Source: Siphonodentalium dalli | Taxonomy: Eukaryota > Mollusca > Scaphopoda > Gadilida > Siphonodentaliidae | Reading direction: 5' to 3' | DNA: 64,000 nucleotides | Assembly: GCA_032622095.1 (NCBI GenBank) | Contig: CP136063.1 | Span: 272,113,426-272,177,425 of the forward strand | In this document: piece by piece, positions 52,086-64,000 of the stretch | How positions within the stretch are numbered: the stretch's first letter is position 1 | How the letters are laid out: each line of letters opens with the position of its first letter | The notes under the pieces: generated by a model | What the model saw: the letters and a program-made list of their open reading frames with translations, nothing else | Told to the model about the DNA's origin: nothing | The model's database searches: none | Position numbers and translations under genes: made by a program

Positions 52086-55000
52086 CTGGTATGTTACAAA
52101 TAAAAAGCGTTCATTGTTAGTCTTATTCCTGGTATGTTACAAATAAATAACGCTCATTGTTAGTCTATTCCTGGTATGTTACAAATAAAGAGCGTTCATT
52201 GTTAGTCTTATTCCTTGTATGTTACAAATAAAGAACGCTCATTGTTAGTCTGTTCCTGGTATGCTACAAATAAAGAACGCTCATTGTTAGTCTATTCCTG
52301 GTGTGTTACAAATAAAGAGCGTTCATTGTTAGTCTATACCTGGTATGATACAAATAAAGAGCGTTCATTGTTAGTCTACTCATTGTATATTACCAATAAA
52401 GAGCGTTCCTTGTTAGAAAATTCATGGTATGTTACAAATAAAGAACGCTCATTGTTCGTCTATTCCTGGTATGTTACAAATAAAGAGCGTTCATCGTTAG
52501 TCTATTCCTGGTATGTTACAAATAAAGAACGCTCATTGTTAGTCTATTCCTGGTATGTTACAAATAAAGAACGCTCATTGTTCGTCTATTCCTGGTATGT
52601 TACAAATAAAGAGCGTTCATCGTTAGTCTATTCCTGGTATGTTACAAATAAAGAACGCTCATTGTTAGTCTATTCCTGGTATGTTACAAACAAAGAGCGT
52701 TCATCGTTAGTCTATTCCTGGTATGTTACAAATAAAGAACGCTCATTGTTTGTCTATTCCTGGTATGTTACAAATAAAGAACACTCATTGTTAGTCTATT
52801 CCTGGTATGTTATAAATAAAGAGCGTTCATTGTTAGTCTATTCCTGATATATTACACATAAAGAACGCTCATTGTTAGTCTTACTCCTGGTATGTTACAA
52901 ATAAAGAACGCTCATTGTTAGTCTTACTCCTGGTATGTTACAAATAAAGAGAGTTCATTGTTAGTCTATTCCTGGTATGTTACAAATAAAGAACGCTCAT
53001 TGTTAGTCTATTCCTGGATTGTAACCAACAAAGAACGTCCATTATTAGTCTTATTCATGGTATGTTACAAATAAAGAACACTCATTGTTAGTCTATTCCT
53101 GGTATGTTACAAATAAAGAGCGTTCATCGTTAGTCTATTCCTGGTATGTTACAAATAAAGAACGCTCATTGTTTGTCTATTCCTGGTATGTTACAAATAA
53201 ATAACGCTCATCGTTAGTCTATTCCTGGTATGTTATAAATAAAGAGCGTTTATTGTTAGTCTATTCCTCGTTTGTTATAAATAAAGAGCGTCCATTGTTA
53301 GTCTATTCCTGATATATTACACATAAAGAACGCTCATTGTTAGTCTTACTCCTGGTATGTTACAAATAAAGAGCGTTCATTGTTAGTCTTACTCCTGGTA
53401 TGTTACAAATAAAGAATGTTCATTGTTAGTCTATTCCTGGTATGATACAAATAAAGAGCGTTCATTGTTAGTCTATTCCTGGTATGTTACAAATAAAGAA
53501 CGCTCATTGTTATATAGTCTATTCCTGGTATGTTACAAATAAAGAGCGTTCATTGTTAGTCTTACTCCTGGTATGTTACAAATAAAGAACGCTCATTGTT
53601 AGTCTATTCCAGGTATGTTACAAATAAAGAACGTTTATTGCTAATCTTATTCCTTGTATGTTACAAATAAAGAACGCTCATTGTTAGTCTATTCCTGGTA
53701 TGCTACAAATAAAGAACGCTTATTGTTAGTCTATTCCTGTTGTGTTACAAATAAAGAGCGTTCATTGTTAGTCTATACCTGGTATGATACAAATAAAGAG
53801 CGTTCATTGTTAGTCTACTCATTGTATATTACCAATAAAGAGCGTTCCTTGTTAGAAAATTCATGGTATGTTACAAATAAAGAACGCTCATTGTTCGTCT
53901 ATTCCTGGTATGTTACAAATAAAGAGCATTCACCGTTAGTCTATTCCTGGTATGTTACAAATAAAGAACGCTCATTGTTAGTCTATTCCTGGTATGTTAC
54001 AAATAAAGAGCGTTCATCGTTAGTCTATTCCTGGTATGTTACAAATAAAGAACGCTCATTGTTCGTCTATTCCTGGTATGTTACAAATAAAGAGCGTTCA
54101 TCGTTAGTCTATTCCTGGTATGTTACAAATAAAGAACGCTCATTGTTAGTCTATTCCTGGTATGTTACAAATAAAGAGCGTTCATCGTTAGTCTATTCCT
54201 GGTATGTTACAAATAAAGAACGCTCATTGTTCGTCTATTACTGGTATGTTACAAATAAAGAGCGTTCATCGTTAGTCTATTCCTGGTATGTTACCCATAA
54301 AGAACGCTCATTGTTAGTCTATTCCTGGTATGTTACAAATAAAGAGCGTTCATCGTTAGTCTATTCCTGGTATGTTACAAATAAAGAACGCTCATTGTTT
54401 GTCTATTCCTGGTATGTTACAAATAAAGAACACTCATTGTTAGTCTATTCCTGGTATGTTATAAATAAAGAGCGTTCATTGTTAGTCTATTCCTGATATA
54501 TTACACATAAAAAACGCTCATTGTTAGTCTTACTCCTGGTATGTTACAAATACAGAACGCTCATTGTTAGTCTTACTCCTGGTATGTTACAAATCAAGAA
54601 CGTTCATTGTTAGTCTTACTCCTGGTATGTGACAAATAAAGAGAGTTCATTGTTAGTCTATTCCTGGTATGTTACAAATAAAGAACGCTCATCGTTAGTC
54701 TATTCCTGGATTGTAACCAACAAAGAACGTCTATTGTTAGTCTTATTCATGGTATGTTACAAATAAAGAGCGCTCATTGTTAGTCTATTCCTGGTATGTT
54801 ACAAATAAAGAGCGTTCATCGTTAGTCTATTGCTGGTATGTTAAAAATAAAGAACGCTCATTGTTAGTCTATTCCTGGTATGTTACAAATAAAGAACGCT
54901 CATTGTTAGTCTATTCCTGGTATGTTACAAATAAAGTACGCTCATTGTTAGTCTATTCCTGGTGTGTTACAAATAAAGAGCGTTCATTGTTAGTCTATAC

Positions 55001-56030
55001 CTGGTATGATACAAATAAAGAGCGTTCATTGTTAGTCTACTCATTGTATATTACCAATAAAGAGCGTTCCTTGTTAGAAAATTCCTGGTATGTTACAAAT
55101 AAAGAACGCTCATTGTTCGTCTATTCCTGGTATGTTACAAATAAAGAACGCTCATTGTTAGTCTATTCCTGGTATGTTATAAATAAAGAACGCTCATCGT
55201 TAGTCTATACCTGGTATGATACAAATAAAGAGCGTTCATTGTTAGTCTACTCATTGTATATTACCAATAAAGAGCGTTCCTTGTTAGAAAATTCCTGGTA
55301 TGTTACAAATAAAGAACGCTCATCGTTAGTCTATTCCTGGTATGTTACAAATAAAGAACGTTCATCGTTAGTCTATTATTGGTATGTTACAAACAAAGAG
55401 CGTTCATCGTTAGTCTATTCCTGGTATGTTACAAATAAAGAACGCTCATTGTTTGTCTATTCCTGGTATGTTACACATAAAGAACGCTCATTGTTCGTCT
55501 ATTCCTGGTATGTTACAAATAAAGAGCGTTCATCGTTAGTCTATTCCTGGTATGTTACAAATAAAGAACTCTCATTGTTAGTCTATTCCTGGTATGTTAC
55601 AAATAAAGAACGCTCATTGTTAGTCTATTCCTGGTATGTTACAAATAAAGAACGCTCATTGTTTGTCTATTCCTGGTATGTTACACATAAAGAACGCTCA
55701 TTGTTCGTCTATTCCTGGTATGTTACAAATAAAGAGCGTTCATTGTTAGTCTATTCCTGGTATGTTACACATAAAGAACGTCCATTGTTAGTCTATTCCT
55801 GGTATGTTACAAATAAAGAACGCTCATTGTTCGTCTATTCCTGGTATGTTACAAATAAAGAGCGTTCATCGTTAGTCTATTCCTGGTATGTTACAAATAA
55901 AGAACGCTCATTGTTAGTCTATTCCTGGTATGTTACAAACAAAGAGCGTTCATCGTTAGTCTATTCCTGGTATGTTACAAATAAAGAACGCTCATTGTTT
56001 GTCTATTCCTGGTATGTTACAAATAAATAA
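52086..56030 (+). repeat. Satellite higher-order repeat, partial copy 6
   Basis: Enters at the CAAATAAAAAGCG monomer that precedes segment B. B is at 52215, C at 53654 and A at 54777-56030. B-A spacing is 2,562 bp as in copy 3, and segment C is full length with no LINE-like insertion. Segments E and D are missing on the left. The offset to copy 5 is 6,854 bp at B. Confidence 0.8.
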
Positions 56031-59000
56031 CACTCATTGTTAGTCTATTCCTGGTATGTTATAAATAAAGAGCGTTCATTGTTATTCTATTCCTGATATA
56101 TTACACATAAAGAACGCTCATTGTTATTCTATTCCTGATATATTACACATAAAGAACGCTCATTGTTTGTCTTACTCCTGGTATGTTACAAATAAAGAGG
56201 GTTCATCGTTAGTCTATTCCTGATATATTACACATAAAGAACGCTCATTGTTAGTCTATTCCTGGTATGTTACACATAAAGAACGCTCATTGTTAGTCTA
56301 CTCCTGGTATGTTACAAATAAAGAACGCTCATTGTTCGTCTATTCCTGGTATGTTACAAATAAAGAGCGTTCATCGTTAGTCTATTCCTGATATATTACA
56401 CATAAAGAACGCTCATTGTTAGTCTATTCCTGGTATGTTACACATAAAGAACGCTCATTGTTAGTCTACTCCTGGTATGTTACAAATAAAGAACGCTCAT
56501 TGTTCGTCTATTCCTGGTATGTTACAAATAAAGAGCGTTCATCGTTAGTCTATTCCTGATATATTACACATAAAGAACGCTCATTGTTAGTCTTACTCCT
56601 GGTATGTTACAAATAAAGAACGCTCATTGTTAGTCTTACTCCTGGTATGTTACAAATAAAGAGAGTTCATTGTTAGTCTATTCCTGGTATGTTACAAATA
56701 AAGAACGCTCATTGTTCGTCTATTCCTGGTATGTTACAAATAAAGAGCGTTCATCGTTAGTCTATTCCTGATATATTACACATAAAGAACGCTCATTGTT
56801 AGTCTTACTCATGGTATGTTACAAATAAAGAGGGTTCATCGTTAGTCTATTCCTGATATATTACACATAAAGAACGCTCATTGTTAGTCTTACTCCTGGA
56901 ATGTTACAAATAAAGAACGCTCATTGTTAGTCTTACTCCTGGTATGTTACAAATAAAGAGAGTTCATTGTTAGTCTATTCATGGTATATTACACATAAAG
57001 AACGCTCATTGTTCGTCTATTCCTGGTATGTTACAAATAAAGAACTCTCATTGTTCGTCTACTCCTGGTATGTTACAAATAAAGAGCGTTCATCGTTAGT
57101 CTACTCCTGATATATTACACATAAAGAACGCTCTTTGTTAGTCTTACTCCTGGTATGTTACAAATAAAGAGGGTTCATCGTTAGTCTATTCCTGATATAT
57201 TACACATTAAGAACGCTCATTGTTAGTCTTACATGTACTCCTGGTTTGTTACAAATAAAGAACGCTCATTGTTAGTCTTACTCCTGGTATGTTACAAATA
57301 AAGAGAGTTCATTGTTAGTCTATTCCTGGTATGTTACAAATAAAGAACGCTCATTGTTCGTCTATTCCTGGTATGTTACAAATAAAGAACGCTCATTGTT
57401 CGTCTATTCCTGGTATGTTACAAATGAAGAACGCTCATTGTTCGTCTATTCCTAGTATGTTACAAATAAAGAGCGTTCATCGTTAGTCTATTCCTGGTAT
57501 GTTACAAATAAAGAACGCTCATTGTTCGTCTACTCCTGGTATGTTACAAATAAAGAACGTTCATTGTTAGTCTATTCCTGGTATGTTACAAATAAAGAAC
57601 GCTCATTGTTCGTCTATTCCTGGTATGTTACAAATAAAGAGTGTTCATTGTTAGTCTATTCCTGATATATTACACATAAAGAACGCTCATTGTTAGTCTT
57701 ACTCCTGGAATGTTACAAATAAAGAACGCTCATTGTTAGTCTTACTCCTGGTATGTTACAAATAAAGAGAGTTCATTGTTAGTCTATTCATGGTATATTA
57801 CACATAAAGAACGCTCATTGTTCGTCTATTCCTGGTATGTTACAAATAAAGAACTCTCATTGTTCGTCTACTCCTGGTATGTTACAAATAAAGAGCGTTC
57901 ATCGTTAGTCTACTCCTGATATATTACACATAAAGAACGCTCATTGTTAGTCTTACTCCTGGTTTGTTACAAATAAAGAGGGTTCATCGTTAGTCTATTC
58001 CTGATATATTACACATAAAGAACGCTCATTGTTAGTCTTACTCCTGGTTTGTTACAAATAAAGAACGCTCATTGTTAGTCTTACTCCTGGTATGTTACAA
58101 ATAAAGAGAGTTCATTGTTAGTCTATTCCTGGTATGTTACAAATAAAGAACGCTCATTGTTCGTCTATTCCTGGTATGTTACAAATAAAGAACGCTCATT
58201 GTTCGTCTATTCCTGGTATGTTACAAATGAAGAACGCTCATTGTTCGTCTATTCCTAGTATGTTACAAATAAAGAGCGTTCATCGTTAGTCTATTCCTGG
58301 TATGTTACAAATAAAGAACGCTCATTGTTCGTCTACTCCTGGTATGTTACAAATAAAGAACGTTCATTGTTAGTCTATTCCTGGTATGTTACAAATAAAG
58401 AACGCTCATTGTTCGTCTACTCCTGGTATGTTACAAATAAAGAACGCTCATTGTTCGTCTATTCCTGGTATGTTACAAATAAAGAACGCTCATTGTTAGT
58501 CTATTCCTGGTATGTTATACATAAAGAGCGTTCATCGTTAGTCTATTCCTGGTATGTTACAAATAAAGAACGCTCATTGTTAGTCTATTCCTGGTATGTT
58601 ACAAATAAAGAACGCTCATTGTTCGTCTATTCCTGGTATGTTACAAATAAAGAGCGTTCATCGTTAGTCTTATTCCTGGTATGTTACAAATAAAGAGCGT
58701 TCATCGTTAGTCTATTCCTGGTATGTTACAAATAAAGAACGCTCATTGTTCGTCTACTCCTGGTATGTTACAAATAAAGAACGCTCATTGTTCGTCTATT
58801 CCTGGTATGTTACAAATAAAGAACGCTCATTGTTAGTCTATTCCTGGTATGTTACAAATAAAGAACGCTCATCGTTAGTCTATTACTGGTATGTTACAAA
58901 TAAAGAGCGTTCATCGTTAGTCTATTCCTGGTATGTTACAAATAAAGAACGCTCATTGTTAGTCTATTCCTGGTATGTTACAAACAAAGAGCGTTCATCG

Positions 59001-62000
59001 TTAGTCTATTCCTGGTATGTTACAAATAAAGAGCGTTCATTGTTAGTCTATTCCTGGTATGTTACAAATAAAGAACGCTCATTGTTAGTCTATTCCTGGT
59101 ATGTTACAAATAAAGAACGCTCATTGTTAGTCTATTCCTGGTATGTTACAAATAAAGAACGCTCATCGTTAGTCTATACCTGGTATGATACAAATAAAGA
59201 GCGTTCATTGTTAGTCTACTCATTGTATATTACCAATAAAGAGCGTTCCTTGTTAGAAAATTCCTGGTATGTTACAAATAAAGAACGCTCATTGTTAGTC
59301 TATTACTGGTATGTTACAAATAAAGAGCGTTCATCGTTAGTCTATTCCTGGTATGTTACAAATAAAGAACGCTCATTGTTAGTCTATTCCTGGTATGTTA
59401 CAAACAAAGAGCGTTCATCGTTAGTCTATTCCTGGTATGTTACAAATAAAGAACGCTCATTGTTTGTCTATTCCTGGTATGTTACACATAAAGAACGCTC
59501 ATTGTTCGTCTATTCCTGGTATGTTACAAATAAAGAGCGTTCATTGTTAGTCTATTCCTGGTATGTTACACATAAAGAACGTCCATTGTTAGTCTATTCC
59601 TGGTATGTTACAAATAAAGAACGCTCATTGTTCGTCTATTCCTGGTATGTTACAAATAAAGAGCGTTCATCGTTAGTCTATTCCTGGTATGTTACAAATA
59701 AAGAACGCTCATTGTTAGTCTATTCCTGGTATGTTACAAACAAAGAGCGTTCATCGTTAGTCTATTCCTGGTATGTTACAAATAAAGAACGCTCATTGTT
59801 TGTCTATTCCTGGTATGTTACAAATAAATAACACTCATGGTTAGTCTATTCCTGGTATGTTATAAATAAAGAGCGTTCATTGTTAGTCTATTCCTGATAT
59901 ATTACACATAAAGAACGCTCATTGTTAGTCTTACTCCTGGTATGTTACAAATAAAGAGGGTTCATCGTTAGTCTCTTCCTGATATATTACACATAAAGAA
60001 CGCTCATTGTTAGTCTATTCCTGGTATGTTACACATAAAGAACGCTCATTGTTAGTCTACTCCTGGTATGTTACAAATAAAGAACGCTCATTGTTCGTCT
60101 ATTCCTGGTATGTTACAAATAAAGAGCGTTCATCGTTAGTCTATTCCTGATATATTACACATAAAGAACGCTCATTGTTAGTCTTACTCCTGGTATGTTA
60201 CAAATAAAGAACGCTCATTGTTAGTCTTACTCCTGGTATGTTACAAATAAAGAGCGTTCATCGTTAGTCTATTCCTGATATATTACACATAAAGAACGCT
60301 CATTGTTAGTCTTACTCCTGGTATGTTACACATAAAGAACGCTCATTGTTAGTCTTACTCCTGGTATGTTACAAATAAAGAGAGTTCATTGTTAGTCTAT
60401 TCCTGGTATGTTACAAATAAAGAACGCTCATTGTTCGTCTATTCCTGGTATGTTACAAATAAAGAGGGTTCATCGTTAGTCTATTCCTGATATATTACAC
60501 ATAAAGAACGCTCATTGTTAGTCTTACTCCTGGAATGTTACAAATAAAGAACGCTCATTGTTAGTTTTACTCCTGGTATGTTACAAATAAAGAGAGTTCA
60601 TTGTTAGTCTATTCATGGTATATTACACATAAAGAACGCTCATTGTTCGTCTATTCCTGGTATGTTACAAATAAAGAACTCTCATTGTTCGTCTACTCCT
60701 GGTATGTTACAAATAAAGAGCGTTCATCGTTAGTCTACTCCTGATATATTACACATAAAGAACGCTCATTGTTAGTCTTACTCCTGGTATGTTACAAATA
60801 AAGAGGGTTCATCGTTAGTCTATTCCTGATATATTACACATAAAGAACGCTCATTGTTAGTCTTACTCCTGGTATGTTACAAATAAAGAACGCTCATTGT
60901 TAGTCTTACTCCTGGTATGTTACAAATAAAGAGAGTTCATTGTTAGTCTATTCCTGGTATGTTACAAATAAAGAACGCTCATTGTTCGTCTATTCCTGGT
61001 ATGTTACAAATAAAGAACGCTCATTGTTCGTCTATTCCTGGTATGTTACAAATGAAGAACGCTCATTGTTCGTCTATTCCTAGTATGTTACAAATAAAGA
61101 GCGTTCATCGTTAGTCTATTCCTGGTATGTTACAAATAAAGAACGCTCATTGTTCGTCTACTCCTGGTATGTTACAAATAAAGAACGTTCATTGTTAGTC
61201 TATTCCTGGTATGTTACAAATAAAGAACGCTCATTGTTCGTCTACTCCTGGTATGTTACAAATAAAGAACGCTCATTGTTCGTCTATTCCTGGTATGTTA
61301 CAAATAAAGAACGCTCATTGTTAGTCTATTCCTGGTATGTTATACATAAAGAGCGTTCATCGTTAGTCTATTCCTGGTATGTTACAAATAAAGAACGCTC
61401 ATTGTTAGTCTATTCCTGGTATGTTACAAATAAAGAACGCTCATTGTTCGTCTATTCCTGGTATGTTACAAATAAAGAGCGTTCATCGTTAGTCTTATTC
61501 TTGGTATGTTACAAATAAAGAGCGTTCATCGTTAGTCTATTCCTGGTATGTTACAAATAAAGAACGCTCATTGTTCGTCTACTCCTGGTATGTTACAAAT
61601 AAAGAACGCTCATTGTTCGTCTATTCCTGGTATGTTACAAATAAAGAACGCTCATTGTTAGTCTATTCCTGGTATGTTACAAATAAAGAACGCTCATTGT
61701 TAGTCTATTCCTGGTATGTTATACATAAAGAGCGTTCATCGTTAGTCTATTCCTGGTATGTTACAAATAAAGAACGCTCATTGTTCGTCTATTCCTGGTA
61801 TGTTACAAATAAAGAACGCTCATTGTTCGTCTATTCCTGGTATGTTACAAATAAAGAACGCTCATTGTTCGTCTACTCCTGATATATTACACATAAAGAA
61901 CGCTCATTGTTTGTCTATTCCTGGTATGTTACAAATAAAGAACGCTCATTGTTTGTCTACTCCTGGTATGTTACAAATAAAGAACGCTCATTGTTCGTCT

Positions 62001-64000
62001 ATTCATGGTATGTTACAAATAAAGAACGCTCATTGTTCGTCTATTCCTGGTATGTTACAAATAAAGAGCGTTCATCGTTAGTCTACTCCTGATATATTAC
62101 ACATAAAGAACGCTCATTGTTTGTCTATTCCTGGTATGTTACAAATAAAGAACGCTCATTGTTTGTCTACTCCTGGTATGTTACAAATAAAGAACGCTCA
62201 TTGTTCGTCTATTCCTGGTATGTTACAAATAAAGAACGCTCATTGTTAGTCTTACTCCTGGTATGTTACAAATAAAGAACGCTCATTGTTTGTCTACTCC
62301 TGGTATGTTACAAATAAAGAACGCTCATTGTTCGTCTATTCCTGGTATTTTACAAATAAAGAGCGTTCATTGTTAGTCTATACCTGGTATGTTACACATA
62401 AAGAACGCTCATTGTTAGTCTATTCCTGGTATGTTACAAATAAAGAGCGTTCATCGTTAGTCTATTCCTGGTATGTTACAAATAAAGAACGCTCATTGTT
62501 TGTCTACTCCTGGTATGTTACAAATAAAGAACGCTCATTGTTCGTCTATTCCTGGTATGTTACAAATAAAGAGCGTTCATCGTTAGTCTATTCCTGATAT
62601 ATTACACATAAAGAACGCTCATTGTTAGTCTTACTCCTGGTATGTTACAAATAAAGAACGCTCATTGTTAGTCTTACTCCTGGTATGTTACAAATAAAGA
62701 GAGTTCATTGTTAGTCTATTCCTGGTATGTTACAAATAAAGAACGCTCATTGTTCGTCTATTCCTGGTATGTTACAAATAAAGAGCGTTCATCGTTAGTC
62801 TATTCCTGATATATTACACATAAAGAACGCTCATTGTTAGTCTTACTCCTGGTTTGTTACAAATAAAGAACGCTCATTGTTAGTCTTACTCCTGGTATGT
62901 TACAAATAAAGAGAGTTCATTGTTAGTCTATTCCTGGTATGTTACAAATAAAGAACGCTCATTGTTCGTCTATTCCTGGTATGTTACAAATAAAGAACGC
63001 TCATTGTTCGTCTATTCCTGGTATGTTACAAATGAAGAACGCTCATTGTTCGTCTATTCCTAGTATGTTACAAATAAAGAGCGTTCATCGTTAGTCTATT
63101 CCTGGTATGTTACAAATAAAGAACGCTCATTGTTCGTCTACTCCTGGTATGTCACAAATAAAGAACGTTCATTGTTAGTCTATTCCTGGTATGTTACAAA
63201 TAAAGAACGCTCATTGTTTGTCTACTCCTGGTATGTTACAAATAAAGAACGCTCATTGTTCGTCTATTCCTGGTATGTTACAAATAAAGAGCGTTCATCG
63301 TTAGTCTATTCCTGATATATTACACATAAAGAACGCTCATTGTTCGTCTATTCCTGGTATGTTACAAATAAAGAACGCTCATTGTTCGTCTATTCCTGGT
63401 ATGTTACAAATAAAGAGCGTTCATCGTTAGTCTATTCCTGATATATTACACATAAAGAACGCTCATTGTTAGTCTTACTCATGGTATGTTACAAATAAAG
63501 AGAGTTCATTGTTAGTCTATTCCTGGTATGTTACAAATAAAGAACGCTCATTGTTCGTCTATTCCTGATATGTTACAAATAAAGAGGGTTCATCGTTAGT
63601 CTATTCCTGATATATTACACATAAAGAACGCTCATTGTTAGTCTTACTCCTGGTTTGTTACAAATAAAGAACGCTCATTGTTCGTCTATTCCTGGTATGT
63701 TACAAATAAAGAACGCTCATTGTTCGTCTATTCCTGGTATGTTACAAATAAAGAACGCTCATTGTTCGTCTACTCCTGATATATTACACATAAAGAACGC
63801 TCATTGTTTGTCTATTCCTGGTATGTTACAAATAAAGAACGCTCATTGTTTGTCTACTCCTGGTATGTTACAAATAAAGAACGCTCATTGTTCGTCTATT
63901 CATGGTATGTTACAAATAAAGAACGCTCATTGTTCGTCTATTCCTGGTATGTTACAAATAAAGAGCGTTCATCGTTAGTCTACTCCTGATATATTACACA
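56031..64000 (+). repeat. Satellite tail with rearranged short segments
   Basis: Monomers of the same family in a shuffled order, richer in TTCGTC and GAACGCTC forms than the left block. The CACATTAAG landmark is at about 57205, followed by TTACATGTACTCC at 57230. Segment 58325-59831 includes a run derived from segment A. Runs starting at 58325 and 58746 recur at 61150 and 61571 (offset 2,825 bp), and the run at 61758-62092 recurs at 63655-63989 (offset 1,897 bp). The array continues past the window end with no sign of a border. Confidence 0.8.

Noticed and set aside
1-64000. Heat-shock element (GAAnnTTC) in each monomer
   Set aside because: Only the rare GAACGTTC form has both halves. The two common forms each lose one half, and there are no three adjacent alternating units.

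Overview
The window is eukaryotic, most likely from an invertebrate animal. About 54 kb of the 64 kb is one AT-rich tandem satellite with a 42-bp monomer. The rest is two near-identical copies of a 4.74-kb non-satellite island and one 0.5-kb fragment that looks like the 3' end of a LINE. The animal assignment rests on relics of a FLYWCH-type Mutator-like (MULE) transposase in the island and on the LINE-like fragment (AATAAA plus an AT microsatellite tail). Nothing visible identifies the species. No intact gene, rRNA, tRNA or CRISPR array was found.

Layout: satellite 1-29103; island copy 1 29104-33845; satellite 33846-38039; island copy 2 38040-42782; satellite 42783-47444; LINE-like insertion 47445-47958; satellite 47959-64000. 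All satellite DNA lies in the same orientation. There are about 1,275 monomers (54.0 kb at 42-43 bp each). A monomer reads, in pieces, TTACAAATAAA, then GARCGYTC, then ATTGTTAGTCTATTCC, then TGGTATG. In one frame it encodes the 14-residue repeat VTNKERSLLVYSWY. Frequent 43-bp monomers and TGA-bearing monomers break that frame, so I treat the long open frames as by-products of a period divisible by three.

The satellite is organised at several levels: a 42-bp monomer; an 84-bp alternation of two monomer types whose central octamers (GAACGCTC and GAGCGTTC) are reverse complements; a 168-bp tetramer; and a higher-order repeat (HOR) of 7,540 bp. The HOR is seen as copies starting at 5002, 12542, 21213, 34014 (internally deleted) and 42951 (carrying the LINE-like insertion), plus a partial copy from about 52086. 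Local duplications and deletions (1,299 bp, 168 bp twice, about 4.2 kb) show recent unequal exchange.

The island carries about 518-bp tandem repeats rich in CGTG, a FLYWCH zinc-finger reading frame, the C-terminal part of a MULE transposase with the catalytic core missing, and a 3' arm of degenerate repeats with a 16-bp perfect palindrome. The two copies differ by about five substitutions and one homopolymer indel, so they were duplicated together with satellite very recently. I see no working gene system. The most unusual signals are the reverse-complement octamer pairs in the satellite and the altered sites at 50427 and 57230, which share the island's left-flank landmark but carry no island.
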